DNA of 64,000 bases from JAXGPX01 sp040766745 (GTDB lineage Bacteria > Bacillota > Sulfobacillia > Fermentithermobacillales > Fermentithermobacillaceae): contig JAXGPX010000001.1 of NCBI GenBank assembly GCA_040766745.1, forward strand, positions 1 through 64,000. Reading direction: 5' to 3'. Below the pieces are notes generated by a model. That model did not search any database. It was not told where the DNA came from and was given only the letters and a program-made list of their open reading frames with translations. The position numbers and the translations under genes are program-made. Numbering within the stretch: position 1 is the stretch's first letter; each line of letters starts with the position of its first letter. Shown here in pieces: positions 7,672 through 16,022 of this stretch.

Positions 7672-8289
7672 TTGAGACGCGAATTACCGTTAGCCATAAC
7701 ATTCGCCGCAGGCATTATATACGCTATTGCCTATTATTTTACAGTCCCTGTTGCTGTCACTGTTAAGTCAACATTGGACAACTGGTTCTTGATTGTCAGT
7801 GCAGTTGGTTGCATGTTAGGCGTCATCAATCTTACGCGAATCCATGCTAAGAACATATCTCTGAAACGTGAAAAGCATTGGCGGAGTATCCTGCTTCTAG
7901 CATCGGTCTATGTCACTTTGTGCATTGGCCTGTTTGGAGGCCATCAGGGGCCGGGGTTGAACTATATCTACAACAATGTGATTGTGCCGCTAGATGGAAC
8001 AATGTACTCAATATTGGTATTCTACATCGGCTCTGCTTCGTACAGAGCGTTTCGCGCCAGAAATTTCGAAGCTACTTTGCTGTTGGTAGCAGGTGTCATA
8101 GTCATGCTGGGGCAAGCACCTATAGGGGCTGCCATATCAACAACTATTCCCAAGATCTCCGGATGGATCCTGGATATTCCAAATACGGCCGGTATGCGAG
8201 GCATTATTCTGGGTGCTTCCATAGGTGCTGTTTCCCAGGCTATAAGAATCATGCTTGGAATTGAGCGCCGGCATTTGGGCACCGAGTAA
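7672..8289 (+). CDS. Polytopic membrane protein of unknown function, second gene of the operon
   Basis: 205 residues with about six hydrophobic segments (near 5-25, 38-58, 72-90, 105-126, 138-160 and 172-195). Basic residues between the segments are compatible with an integral inner-membrane protein. A conserved-looking stretch is GGHQGPGLNYIYN near residue 85. GGAGGG precedes the TTG start, 18 bases after the first gene, so co-translation is likely. It has no ATPase, no known transporter signature and no signal peptide. It may pair with the fourth gene, which has a similar size and topology and a similar Gly-rich last helix. Confidence 0.7.
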   Translation: MRRELPLAITFAAGIIYAIAYYFTVPVAVTVKSTLDNWFLIVSAVGCMLGVINLTRIHAKNISLKREKHWRSILLLASVYVTLCIGLFGGHQGPGLNYIYNNVIVPLDGTMYSILVFYIGSASYRAFRARNFEATLLLVAGVIVMLGQAPIGAAISTTIPKISGWILDIPNTAGMRGIILGASIGAVSQAIRIMLGIERRHLGTE

Positions 8290-8307
8290 AGAACTGGGGG
8301 TGAGGTT

Positions 8308-9150
8308 GTGAAAAGCGCTGAAACAAGCAACAGGCGAATGGATCAGATTCTCTATATATTGATCATCTTATGTGTAGCCTATGCCATTATTTCTCCTATC
8401 GGGCTGCCCATTCCCATAAGTAAGGAAACCAGGGCACTATATGATTTTGTTGACACTATTCCTGCCGGAAAAACTGTCTACATCGGTTTTGACTATTATG
8501 CATCTTCCCTTGCGGAAATGGAGCCTTCAGCGATCGCCTTGATCAGGCATTGCTTCTCCAGAAACGTAAGAGTGCTTTGTGCAGGAATAACGGCTGAATC
8601 AGGGAATCTGGTAGAACGGGCCATGGATGTAGTGCTACCGGAATTTCCAGATAAGAAATACGGGGAAGATTGGGTTAACCTCGGTTATAAAGGATCAGGC
8701 AACGTGTTTTTTGAAGCCATGGGTGTGGATATTGTAAACGCTGCCAACGGTGTTGATTTCTATGGAAAGCGTCTGGAATCTTTGCCCCTCATGAAAGAAG
8801 TGAAATCCCTAAAGGATGTTGCCCTGGCTGCTTCAATTGGCTCTCTTGGCGAAGGGCTGTCGGTCTACGTGAAAATGATCGGGGTTCCCCTTGGGGTCCC
8901 GGTTACCGGCGCCTGTTTTGCAGTTAGCATACCTGAGAGTATGCCCCTGTTTCAATCAGGCCAGCTAACCGGTATGCTTGCAGGCATGAAAGGAGCTGCT
9001 GAATATGAGCAGCTTCTTAAAAAACCAGGTTCCGCTTCGGTCGGTATGGATGCCCAAAGTCTAACTCACCTGCTTATTGTTCTGTTCGTGGTTGTCGGAA
9101 ATATTCAGTACTTCGTCTCTAAAAAGAAAGGAGGCGAGGGCAATGTTTAA
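8308..9150 (+). CDS. Membrane-anchored protein of unknown function, third gene of the operon
   Basis: 280 residues, with an N-terminal hydrophobic segment (about 14-32), a globular domain of about 210 residues and a C-terminal hydrophobic segment (about 248-268). The domain opens with AGKTVYIGFDYY and contains GEGLSVYVKMIG and VTGACFAVSIPE. GKTVYIGF looks superficially like a nucleotide-binding loop but lacks the Gly-rich lead-in, so I do not call it a P-loop. It has the same anchor-domain-anchor plan as the first gene. Start GTG at 8308 follows GGGGGTGAGG. The 3' end overlaps the next gene by 8 bases. Confidence 0.7.
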   Translation: MKSAETSNRRMDQILYILIILCVAYAIISPIGLPIPISKETRALYDFVDTIPAGKTVYIGFDYYASSLAEMEPSAIALIRHCFSRNVRVLCAGITAESGNLVERAMDVVLPEFPDKKYGEDWVNLGYKGSGNVFFEAMGVDIVNAANGVDFYGKRLESLPLMKEVKSLKDVALAASIGSLGEGLSVYVKMIGVPLGVPVTGACFAVSIPESMPLFQSGQLTGMLAGMKGAAEYEQLLKKPGSASVGMDAQSLTHLLIVLFVVVGNIQYFVSKKKGGEGNV

Positions 9151-9760
9151 TCCTGGAAACTGGATCGCTGCCTTCCTGACGCTGGCCCTTTACAGCATTA
9201 TTTTCAAGGAGAGCGAAGTCTACTATTTCGCAGAGACGATTTTCGTCGGTACCACGGCCGGCTACGCCGTTGCTATGACGTTTGGTAATAGGATTAAACC
9301 TGCGGTTATGATCGACATTCTGGAAAAAGGCAAATGGAACTATGTGATCCCGATCATCCTTGGGCTTTTAATGTATACGAGATTCAGCAAGAGTCTTCAA
9401 TGGCTATCCAGGTACCCAATATCGTTTACTGTCGGCGTTGGAGCAGGTGTTGTACTGACCAAGCAGTGGAAGCCTATGCTGATTGACCAGGTAGTCGCAA
9501 CTATCAAACCGTTGTCCGGCCCAACTGGAGGGCAGATTATAAACGCCGTGATTCTCTTAGTGGGCGTCGTATGCACCTTGTCGTTCTTCTTGTTTACTGC
9601 TGAACCTAAGGGCCCACTTAAGTATGGTTCCCAGATCGGCAGATATACGATGATGATAGCTTTTGGCGCTGCCTTTGGAACAACTGTTATGGCACGTGTT
9701 TCTCTGTTCCTCTCAAGAATGCAATTCCTTCTAAAAGACTGGTTGGGAATTGTAAGATAG
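9143..9760 (+). CDS. Polytopic membrane protein of unknown function, fourth gene of the operon
   Basis: 205 residues with about six hydrophobic segments (near 8-22, 30-50, 68-82, 88-106, 132-152 and 170-190). ATG at 9143 is preceded by AAAGGAGGCGAGGG and overlaps the preceding stop, which implies translational coupling. The frame extends upstream to 9077, but that part lies inside the third gene and is not needed. Its length, hydrophobic profile and Gly-rich last helix (IAFGAAFGTTV) resemble the second gene, suggesting a pair of related membrane subunits. A terminator-like hairpin follows at 9775. Confidence 0.7.
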   Translation: MFNPGNWIAAFLTLALYSIIFKESEVYYFAETIFVGTTAGYAVAMTFGNRIKPAVMIDILEKGKWNYVIPIILGLLMYTRFSKSLQWLSRYPISFTVGVGAGVVLTKQWKPMLIDQVVATIKPLSGPTGGQIINAVILLVGVVCTLSFFLFTAEPKGPLKYGSQIGRYTMMIAFGAAFGTTVMARVSLFLSRMQFLLKDWLGIVR

Positions 9761-9774
9761 CTATAGTAAAGTAG

Positions 9775-9805
9775 CGGAGGATGCCTGTATTAAGGGTGTC
9801 CTCCG
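9775..9805 (+). terminator. Hairpin terminator after the membrane operon
   Basis: CGGAGGATGCC (9775-9785) pairs with GGTGTCCTCCG (9795-9805), 11 pairs including two G-T, followed by TATTACTT. Confidence 0.65.
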
Positions 9806-9809
9806 TATT

Positions 9810-9826
9810 ACTTGTCCGGTACAAGT
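9810..9826. promoter_or_regulatory. Candidate GntR-type operator
   Basis: A perfect inverted repeat ACTTGT-CCGGT-ACAAGT lies in the leader of the glycyl radical enzyme operon. Operators of FadR-subfamily GntR regulators often have TTGT/ACAA half-sites, and such a regulator is encoded at 21452. The link is inference. Confidence 0.35.
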
Positions 9827-10052
9827 CCAACTGTGTAATTTCTGCATTTTGGTGACGACTTAACAGGAAAACCCCTTGATGTAGGAGAATATGCGTGTAA
9901 TGATAGATGTCAGACAACATGCTGCCGGACAGCGCCGGCATATATGACAATTTGGCATGAAAGGAGAGCAACCAGTGCTTCATAGGGCGGTGAACGATAT
10001 AATGTTAAATTGGCAGCGTGTATCTTGATCATTCAGTCAGTGGGGCGATGTG

Positions 10053-11030
10053 ATGAGTGGAGAAACCGGAACCATATTCAATATCCAGAAATTTTCGGTT
10101 CATGACGGACCGGGCATAAGGACTACTGTCTTCTTCAAAGGATGTCCACTTAGGTGCCGGTGGTGTCATAACCCTGAGGGCCAGCATGTAGGCAAGGAAC
10201 TAGTGATTCTGCAATCAAGATGCTTCGGTTGCGGTATGTGCGTAGCAGTATGCCCAGAAGGGGCTATAGCATCGTCCTCAGGTATGCCGCGGGCTACCGA
10301 GACTACCGAGGCCGGCAAAACTGCTACAACCACAGAAGCCAGTGAACCCCCCAGGATTGCTACAGACCGGGGAAAATGCACAATATGTGGTAAGTGCGCG
10401 GACGTCTGCCCTGTAGCAGCAAGAGAAATCGCCGGTAAAGAGGCCACTTCTGACTGGGTCATGGAGCAAATACTCAAAGACCAGATGTTTTACGAGCAGT
10501 CAGGAGGCGGCGCCACATTTTCAGGTGGAGAACCTCTGATGCAGCCTGAATTCTTAAGGGAACTTCTCATACGGTGCCAAGATGAGGGTATAAACACTGC
10601 CGTAGACACGTCAGGATGCGCTCCTTGGAAAGAACTCGAACAGGTGGCGCCATTAACGGACATATTCCTTTATGACGTGAAAATGGTTGATCCTGAAAAG
10701 CATGCAAAGTATACAGGTGCTTCTAACAAAACTATACTAGACAACCTGGTAAGGTTGTCCAGAATCCATGATTCAATAATCGCCAGGATACCCATTGTCC
10801 CAGGCGTGAATGATGACGACAAAAACATTCGGGATACAGGCAAATTTCTCACAGGCCTCAACATCAGGCAGGTTAACATTCTGCCATATCACAATATGGG
10901 TTCAGACAAGTATACAAGGCTAGGCATGGCCTACAGTATGGAGGATACCCCTCAACCGGAAAATGGGGCCATGCTGGGGATAAAAGAGCAGCTTGAGAAA
11001 TTTGGACTTACTGTGAAAATAGGAGGATGA
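10053..11030 (+). CDS. hypE: Glycyl radical enzyme activase (for hydroxyproline dehydratase)
   Basis: A radical SAM enzyme that installs the glycyl radical on the enzyme encoded immediately downstream. The radical SAM motif is CPLRCRWC (Cys31, Cys35, Cys38), after the family signature FSVHDGPGIRTTVFFKGC. Two extra [4Fe-4S] clusters are encoded by CFGCGMCVAVCP (about 58-69) and CTICGKCADVCP (about 109-120), as in activases of the dehydratase-type glycyl radical enzymes. Between them is an unusual Thr/Ala/Glu-rich linker of about 25 residues. GGEPLMQPEF follows. ATG at 10053 is better spaced from GGGG at 10042 than GTG at 10050. The symbol also names an unrelated hydrogenase maturation gene. 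Confidence 0.92.
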   Translation: MSGETGTIFNIQKFSVHDGPGIRTTVFFKGCPLRCRWCHNPEGQHVGKELVILQSRCFGCGMCVAVCPEGAIASSSGMPRATETTEAGKTATTTEASEPPRIATDRGKCTICGKCADVCPVAAREIAGKEATSDWVMEQILKDQMFYEQSGGGATFSGGEPLMQPEFLRELLIRCQDEGINTAVDTSGCAPWKELEQVAPLTDIFLYDVKMVDPEKHAKYTGASNKTILDNLVRLSRIHDSIIARIPIVPGVNDDDKNIRDTGKFLTGLNIRQVNILPYHNMGSDKYTRLGMAYSMEDTPQPENGAMLGIKEQLEKFGLTVKIGG

Positions 11031-11033
11031 GCC

Positions 11034-13394
11034 ATGAGGGATAGAGTTGAACGACTCAGAACCAGAAGCCTTGATGCAGTGCCGGCTCTTTCAATAGAAA
11101 GGGCGCAGTTAGTCACAGAATCCTACAAGAAATACGAAGGCAGAGTACCGGTGCCTGTCCTTAGGGCTTTGACCTTTAAGACTTTGATGGAACACAAAGA
11201 CGTATATATTGGCGAAGAAGAACTGATAGTCGGCGAAAGGGGCCCCGCGCCCAAGGCTACTCCTACTTACCCAGAGCTTTGCTGTCATACTGTAGAAGAT
11301 TTCGACGTTATCAATAACAGAGAAAAGACGTTCTTCAAGGTTGATCCTCGGGACAAGGAAATCCAGCAAAACGAAATCATCCCTTTCTGGAACGATAGAT
11401 CTATCCGCCACAGGATATTTCAGGAAATGACAGATGAGTGGAAAGATTGCTATGAAGCAGGAATATTTACCGAGTTCATGGAGCAGCGGGCACCTGGCCA
11501 TACAGTTGCAGACGGAAAGATGTATCAAAAGGGATTCCTGGATTTCAAAAAGGAAATAGAAGATGCCTTAAACAGCCTTGATTTCCTCAATGATCCTGAA
11601 GCATGCGAGAAACAAGATCAGTTAAGGGCTATGAGCATCTGCTGCGATGCCATAATCAGGTATGGTGAGAGGCATGCAGAAAAGGCACTTGAACTGGCAG
11701 AAAACGAACAGAACCCGGACCGCAAGAAGGAGCTTATGGAAATTGCAGAAGTGTGCAGCCATGTTCCTGCCAACGCCCCGAGGACATTCCACGAAGCGCT
11801 TCAGATGTACTGGTTCGTTCACATAGGAGTTATTACAGAACTCAACACGTGGGATTCATTCAACCCCGGAAGATTGGACCAGCACCTCTATCCTTTCTAC
11901 AAGAAAGAGGTTGAGGCAGGCACATTGTCCCGGGAAGATGCAAAAGAACTCCTTCAGTGTTTCTGGGTTAAGTTCAACAATCAGCCTGCCCCGCCCAAGG
12001 TAGGCATTACCTTACAGGAAAGCGGAACCTACACTGATTTTGCCAACATCAACAGCGGCGGACTTACCCGTGACGGCCTAGATGGTGTTAATGATGTAAC
12101 CTACCTGGTCCTCGAAGTCATTGATGAGATGCAGCTCTTACAGCCAAGCTCAAACATACAGCTTAGTGCCAAGAACCCTGACAAGTTTCTCAAGCGGTCT
12201 CTTGAAATTGTAAGGAAAGGATGGGGCCAGCCATCCATATTTAACGCTGATACAGTGATACAGGAAATGCTGAGGCAAGGCAAATCAATCGAAGATGCAA
12301 GGTGTGGCGGCACCAGTGGGTGCGTTGAGACAGGGGCCTTCGGTAAGGAAGCCTATATCCTGACAGGTTACTTTAATCTGACCAAGGTGCTCGAGATGAC
12401 TCTTCGTAACGGGATTGATCCTAGAACAGGCAAGAAACTGGGCCTTGAAACGGGAGATCCCAGAGGCTTTGAATCCTACGGCCAGTTGATGGATGCTTTC
12501 AAACAGCAGATTAAGCATTTCATAGATATTAAGATCAGAGGCAATCATGTCATAGAGAAACTGTATGCCCGGTATATGCCAAGCCCTTTCCTCTCGGTTA
12601 CAGTTGACGACTGCATTCAGAATGGGAAGGACTACAATGCAGGTGGAGCCAGGTATAACTCAAGGTACATCCAGGGAGTGGGTATCGGCAGCATTACAGA
12701 CAGCCTGTCTGCAATCAAGCACCATGTGTTTGAAAAGGGCACGGTTTCCATGGTTCAACTCCTAGAGGCTCTGGACAGCAATTTCAAAGACTCTGAACCG
12801 CTGAGGCAGTTCTTCTTGAACCGGACTCCCAAGTATGGCAATGACGACGATTATGCCGATGGGATAATGACACAGGTTTTTGATATCTTCTACAACGAAG
12901 TCAATGGGCGCAAGAGCCCAACCGGTGCAACTTACAGAATTGACATGCTCCCAACTACCTGCCACGTCTATTTCGGGTCAGTGATTGGGGCAACACCTGA
13001 CGGCAGGCTTGCCGGACAGCCCCTATCAGAGGGTATTTCGCCTGTGCAAGGTGCTGATAAGTATGGGCCTACGGCAGTTATTAAGTCATGTGCCAAGATG
13101 GACCACGTTAGGACAGGTGGTACACTGCTAAATCAGAAATTTACTCCGAAACTGCTTGAGGGGCAAGAAGGCATCGATAATCTGGCTCACCTGGTAAGGG
13201 CTTACTTCCGGATGGGAGGCCACCATATCCAGTTTAACGTGGTGAGTGCAGAGACTTTGCGTGATGCTCAGAAGCATCCCGAGAAGTACAGGGATTTGAT
13301 TGTAAGAGTAGCAGGGTACAGCGATTATTTCTGCGACCTGACTAAAGCCCTTCAGGATGAAATTATCAATAGAACAGAGCATGCTAGTTTTTAG
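11034..13394 (+). CDS. hypD: trans-4-hydroxy-L-proline dehydratase, glycyl radical enzyme
   Basis: Dehydrates trans-4-hydroxy-L-proline to 1-pyrroline-5-carboxylate in strict anaerobes. The 786 residues include the active-site Cys430 and Glu432 in GTSGCVETG, Asp274 in WDSFNPGR, and the radical Gly761 in RVAGYSD. These spacings equal those I recall for the characterised Clostridioides difficile enzyme (Cys434, Glu436, Asp278, Gly765), shifted by four. Stretches such as FMEQRAPGHTV and FNNQPAPPKVG also match that enzyme rather than pyruvate formate-lyase or choline lyase. The gene starts three bases after its activase and ends in a strong terminator. Neighbouring racemase, dehydrogenase and peptidase genes fit a hydroxyproline role. 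Not to be confused with the hydrogenase maturation factor HypD. Confidence 0.92.
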   Translation: MRDRVERLRTRSLDAVPALSIERAQLVTESYKKYEGRVPVPVLRALTFKTLMEHKDVYIGEEELIVGERGPAPKATPTYPELCCHTVEDFDVINNREKTFFKVDPRDKEIQQNEIIPFWNDRSIRHRIFQEMTDEWKDCYEAGIFTEFMEQRAPGHTVADGKMYQKGFLDFKKEIEDALNSLDFLNDPEACEKQDQLRAMSICCDAIIRYGERHAEKALELAENEQNPDRKKELMEIAEVCSHVPANAPRTFHEALQMYWFVHIGVITELNTWDSFNPGRLDQHLYPFYKKEVEAGTLSREDAKELLQCFWVKFNNQPAPPKVGITLQESGTYTDFANINSGGLTRDGLDGVNDVTYLVLEVIDEMQLLQPSSNIQLSAKNPDKFLKRSLEIVRKGWGQPSIFNADTVIQEMLRQGKSIEDARCGGTSGCVETGAFGKEAYILTGYFNLTKVLEMTLRNGIDPRTGKKLGLETGDPRGFESYGQLMDAFKQQIKHFIDIKIRGNHVIEKLYARYMPSPFLSVTVDDCIQNGKDYNAGGARYNSRYIQGVGIGSITDSLSAIKHHVFEKGTVSMVQLLEALDSNFKDSEPLRQFFLNRTPKYGNDDDYADGIMTQVFDIFYNEVNGRKSPTGATYRIDMLPTTCHVYFGSVIGATPDGRLAGQPLSEGISPVQGADKYGPTAVIKSCAKMDHVRTGGTLLNQKFTPKLLEGQEGIDNLAHLVRAYFRMGGHHIQFNVVSAETLRDAQKHPEKYRDLIVRVAGYSDYFCDLTKALQDEIINRTEHASF

Positions 13395-13426
13395 AAACAT
13401 GCAGCCCTGAATTTGATGCCTGAATG

Positions 13427-13459
13427 AAAATGATTGTGACTTTGTCACAATCATTTTTG
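13427..13459 (+). terminator. Strong rho-independent terminator after hypD
   Basis: A perfect 14-bp stem, AAAATGATTGTGAC (13427-13440) with its complement at 13444-13457, has a 3-base loop TTT and a T-rich 3' arm. Confidence 0.92.
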
Positions 13460-13678
13460 TCTGATCACCTGATGCCAAGTACGTCTAGGATCTGATATTT
13501 AGATAGTGGGACGAAGTATTCAACACAGGCTCAGACAGGATATCAGCTAGAATACGTTGAATCTCAATTTGATCCACTTTTCTGGCGATTTCATAATCGA
13601 CAGATGGGTTGGAACAACCCGCCGCCAGGCGAAGAACTAACCATGCGGAAAATCAACTTGATTTGGAGGAGGGTCTAG
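13460..13678 (+). promoter_or_regulatory. Long leader of the AOR operon
   Basis: About 220 bases without a gene precede the ferredoxin-AOR operon. A small hairpin GGGTT-GGAAC-AACCC lies at 13606-13620, followed by GCCGCCAGGCG. The length leaves room for a structured leader. I could not match it to the molybdenum/tungsten cofactor riboswitch by eye. Confidence 0.3.
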
Positions 13679-14083
13679 TTGAAACTGCAAACAGTGTCCA
13701 ATTTGTGTTCAGGTTGCAGGGCATGCCTTTTAGTGTGCTCGCTCAAGAATCACGGTTTGAACAACCCCAAGTACGGAACTATCGGCATTATCCAGCATTT
13801 CCCCGCACCGGGGATATACGAGTTGAAAGTATGTACGCAATGCGGAGTGTGTGAAGATGTCTGCCCTACAGGTGCAATTAAAAAGAGATCTGATGGGATT
13901 TTGTTCATTGACGAGGCAGAATGCATAGGTTGCGGTGTATGCATTGATGCTTGTCCTGAACAGGTAATCCGATTTGTGAAGGAAAAGAACGCAGCATTCA
14001 AGTGTATTAGCTGCGGAGAATGCGTGAAGTATTGCCCAAGGGAAGCCCTGATCGATGAGTCGGAGGAGGTGCACAGGGTATGA
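13679..14083 (+). CDS. Multi-cluster 4Fe-4S ferredoxin, electron partner of the AOR
   Basis: 134 residues with the cysteine pattern of a polyferredoxin: CSGCRACLLVC (about 9-19), CTQCGVCEDVCP (about 52-63), CIGCGVCIDACP (about 82-93) and CISCGECVKYCP (about 111-122). That gives room for about four [4Fe-4S] clusters. It is the AorB-like electron-transfer subunit often encoded directly before aldehyde ferredoxin oxidoreductase. TTG at 13679 follows GGAGGAGGG. The stop overlaps the AOR start (ATGA), showing tight coupling. It probably carries electrons from the AOR to the ferredoxin pool or, given the operon, to the following dehydrogenase module. Confidence 0.88.
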   Translation: MKLQTVSNLCSGCRACLLVCSLKNHGLNNPKYGTIGIIQHFPAPGIYELKVCTQCGVCEDVCPTGAIKKRSDGILFIDEAECIGCGVCIDACPEQVIRFVKEKNAAFKCISCGECVKYCPREALIDESEEVHRV

Positions 14084-15939
14084 CCTATGGCGGTTACATG
14101 GGCAATTTGCTTGAGATTGATCTTTCTTCAAGAGCATCGAAAGCAATTCCGACTGATGAGAGACTAATGAAGGATTATGTAGGCGGGCGAGGTTTCGTTG
14201 CAAAGCTTCTTTGGGACATGGTTCCCCAGGGCACAGAGCCCTTTTCGCCGGAAAACGTTGTGGTAATGGCTCCCGGGCCTTTGAGTGGAGTACACCTTCC
14301 TGCTTCAGGCAAGGTGCATATGGGGTGCAAGTCTCCTGCCACCAATTGCTATGGAGATTCAAACATGGGTGGGCATTTTGCCCCGGAAATCAAGTACGCC
14401 GGATACGACGGGCTGATTATAAAAGGCCAGGCAGATAAGCCGACAATAGTGGTAATTGATGATCACAGAGTCACGTTTGAAGATGCTTCAGACGTATGGG
14501 GAGTAGGCTGCATTACAGCCGAGAAGATGCTAAAAGACAGGCTTGGCGAAGATTTTCAGATTGCACTAATTGGCCCTGCCGGTGAAAACCTGGTGAAATT
14601 CGCTTGTGTATCTCATGATTACGGCAGACAGGCAGGGCGTACAGGCGTAGGAGCCGTACTTGGCTGGAAGAGAGTTAAGGCTGTGGCAATACGCGGTTCT
14701 CATACTGTTCCCATTGCAGATACGGAAAAAGCTTTCAAGAAATCCAGGGAAATGTACGAAATCTGTTTCCACAAACCGGGGTTCAAAACCTGGACTCCTT
14801 ATGGTACGGCAGAAGTGGTGAACTGGGCTAATACGGCCGGGGTTTTCCCAACAAAGAATTTTTCCACGAACTATTTTGAGGGACACCAGGGAATCAACGG
14901 CCAGGCCCTTAAGGATCGCATTTTGAAGACTGACAAAGGATGCTTCGGATGCCCCACGCCTTGCGGCAAGTATTCAAAGGCACGTACAAAGCTGGGAGAA
15001 ATCCTGGTAGAAGGCCCTGAATACGAGACAATTGCAATGCTTGGCGGAAACGTGGCCATAGACAAGATCGAAGAAGTGGCTTATGCCAACTGGGTCGCAG
15101 ACGAGCTGGGCCTAGACACAATATCCGGTGGAAACCTTGCAGCTTTTGCCATTGAGTGTTTTGAGAAGGGGCTCCTAACAGAAGAGCAAATAGGGCGGAG
15201 AATAGCCTGGGGCGATCTTGAGTCAGTGGTCTACCTTCTTGAAAAAATGGCTCACCGCGAAGGTATTGGCGATCTTCTGGCAGAAGGCGTAAAAACCGCA
15301 GCTGAGAAAATCGGAGGCGGCTCAGACAGATTTGCCATTCAGGTTAAGGGCCTCGAATGGACAGGCTACGAAGCAAGATGGGCACCTGCAATGATGCTCT
15401 CATACATTACATGCGATATTGGGGCACACCACAACCGCTCTTGGGCAGTTACCTACGATGTAGCCCACGGCAGAGACCAGCTTGAGGGAAAAGCTGACAA
15501 GACCATTGAACTTCAGCATATCAGGCCGGTTTTTGACCTAATGGGGACATGCAGGCTCCAGTGGGTTGAGATCGGATTTGAGTCAGACCACTACGGTGAA
15601 ATATTCCCGTTGATTACAGGGCTTCCTTATGGATGGGACGACCTTATCCATGTTGCTGAAAGGGTTTGGCATCTTACCAGGTCATTTAATGCCAGGGAAA
15701 ACCCTGGTTTCGGAAGGGGATGGGATTACCCTCCGGCCAGATTCATGGAAGAGCCTGTTCCCACAGGGCCTGCAAAAGGCAAGTTCATACCTAAAGAGAA
15801 CATTGACCTTATGCTCGATGAGTATTACTCAAAGCGCGGTTGGACCCCTGAAGGCATTCCGACAAAGAAGAAACTTGAAGAGATGGGCCTGGCATTTGCA
15901 GCTGACTCTCTTGAAAAGGCAGGTTATGATCTGGGATAG
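14080..15939 (+). CDS. aor: Tungsten-containing aldehyde ferredoxin oxidoreductase
   Basis: Oxidises aldehydes to carboxylic acids with ferredoxin as electron acceptor; cytoplasmic, with a tungstopterin cofactor and one [4Fe-4S] cluster. The 619 residues are a full-length family member. The N-terminal domain has YVGGRGF (about 29-35), the pterin-binding region includes GPLSGVHLPASGKVHMG, and the cluster motif is CFGCPTPCGKY (about 288-298) with a later Cys in MGTCRLQW. Being next to hydroxyproline dehydratase suggests glutamate semialdehyde, the open form of pyrroline-5-carboxylate, as a possible substrate; this is inference. Other family members use formaldehyde, glyceraldehyde-3-phosphate or amino-acid-derived aldehydes. 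Confidence 0.93.
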   Translation: MTYGGYMGNLLEIDLSSRASKAIPTDERLMKDYVGGRGFVAKLLWDMVPQGTEPFSPENVVVMAPGPLSGVHLPASGKVHMGCKSPATNCYGDSNMGGHFAPEIKYAGYDGLIIKGQADKPTIVVIDDHRVTFEDASDVWGVGCITAEKMLKDRLGEDFQIALIGPAGENLVKFACVSHDYGRQAGRTGVGAVLGWKRVKAVAIRGSHTVPIADTEKAFKKSREMYEICFHKPGFKTWTPYGTAEVVNWANTAGVFPTKNFSTNYFEGHQGINGQALKDRILKTDKGCFGCPTPCGKYSKARTKLGEILVEGPEYETIAMLGGNVAIDKIEEVAYANWVADELGLDTISGGNLAAFAIECFEKGLLTEEQIGRRIAWGDLESVVYLLEKMAHREGIGDLLAEGVKTAAEKIGGGSDRFAIQVKGLEWTGYEARWAPAMMLSYITCDIGAHHNRSWAVTYDVAHGRDQLEGKADKTIELQHIRPVFDLMGTCRLQWVEIGFESDHYGEIFPLITGLPYGWDDLIHVAERVWHLTRSFNARENPGFGRGWDYPPARFMEEPVPTGPAKGKFIPKENIDLMLDEYYSKRGWTPEGIPTKKKLEEMGLAFAADSLEKAGYDLG

Positions 15940-16022
15940 CTATTGCCTGCGAAAACCGGGTTTCGTTGCGCTAGCAACACATATTCAAGCAATGTTCAAA
16001 CATGGGAGGGGGGCATCAATCT

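Noticed and set aside
8470..8495. P-loop ATPase in the third membrane operon protein
   Set aside because: GKTVYIGF lacks the upstream Gly-x4 part and a Walker B motif.
9687..9983. 98-residue minus-strand frame downstream of the membrane operon
   Set aside because: It crosses the terminator hairpin and has no motif or ribosome binding site.
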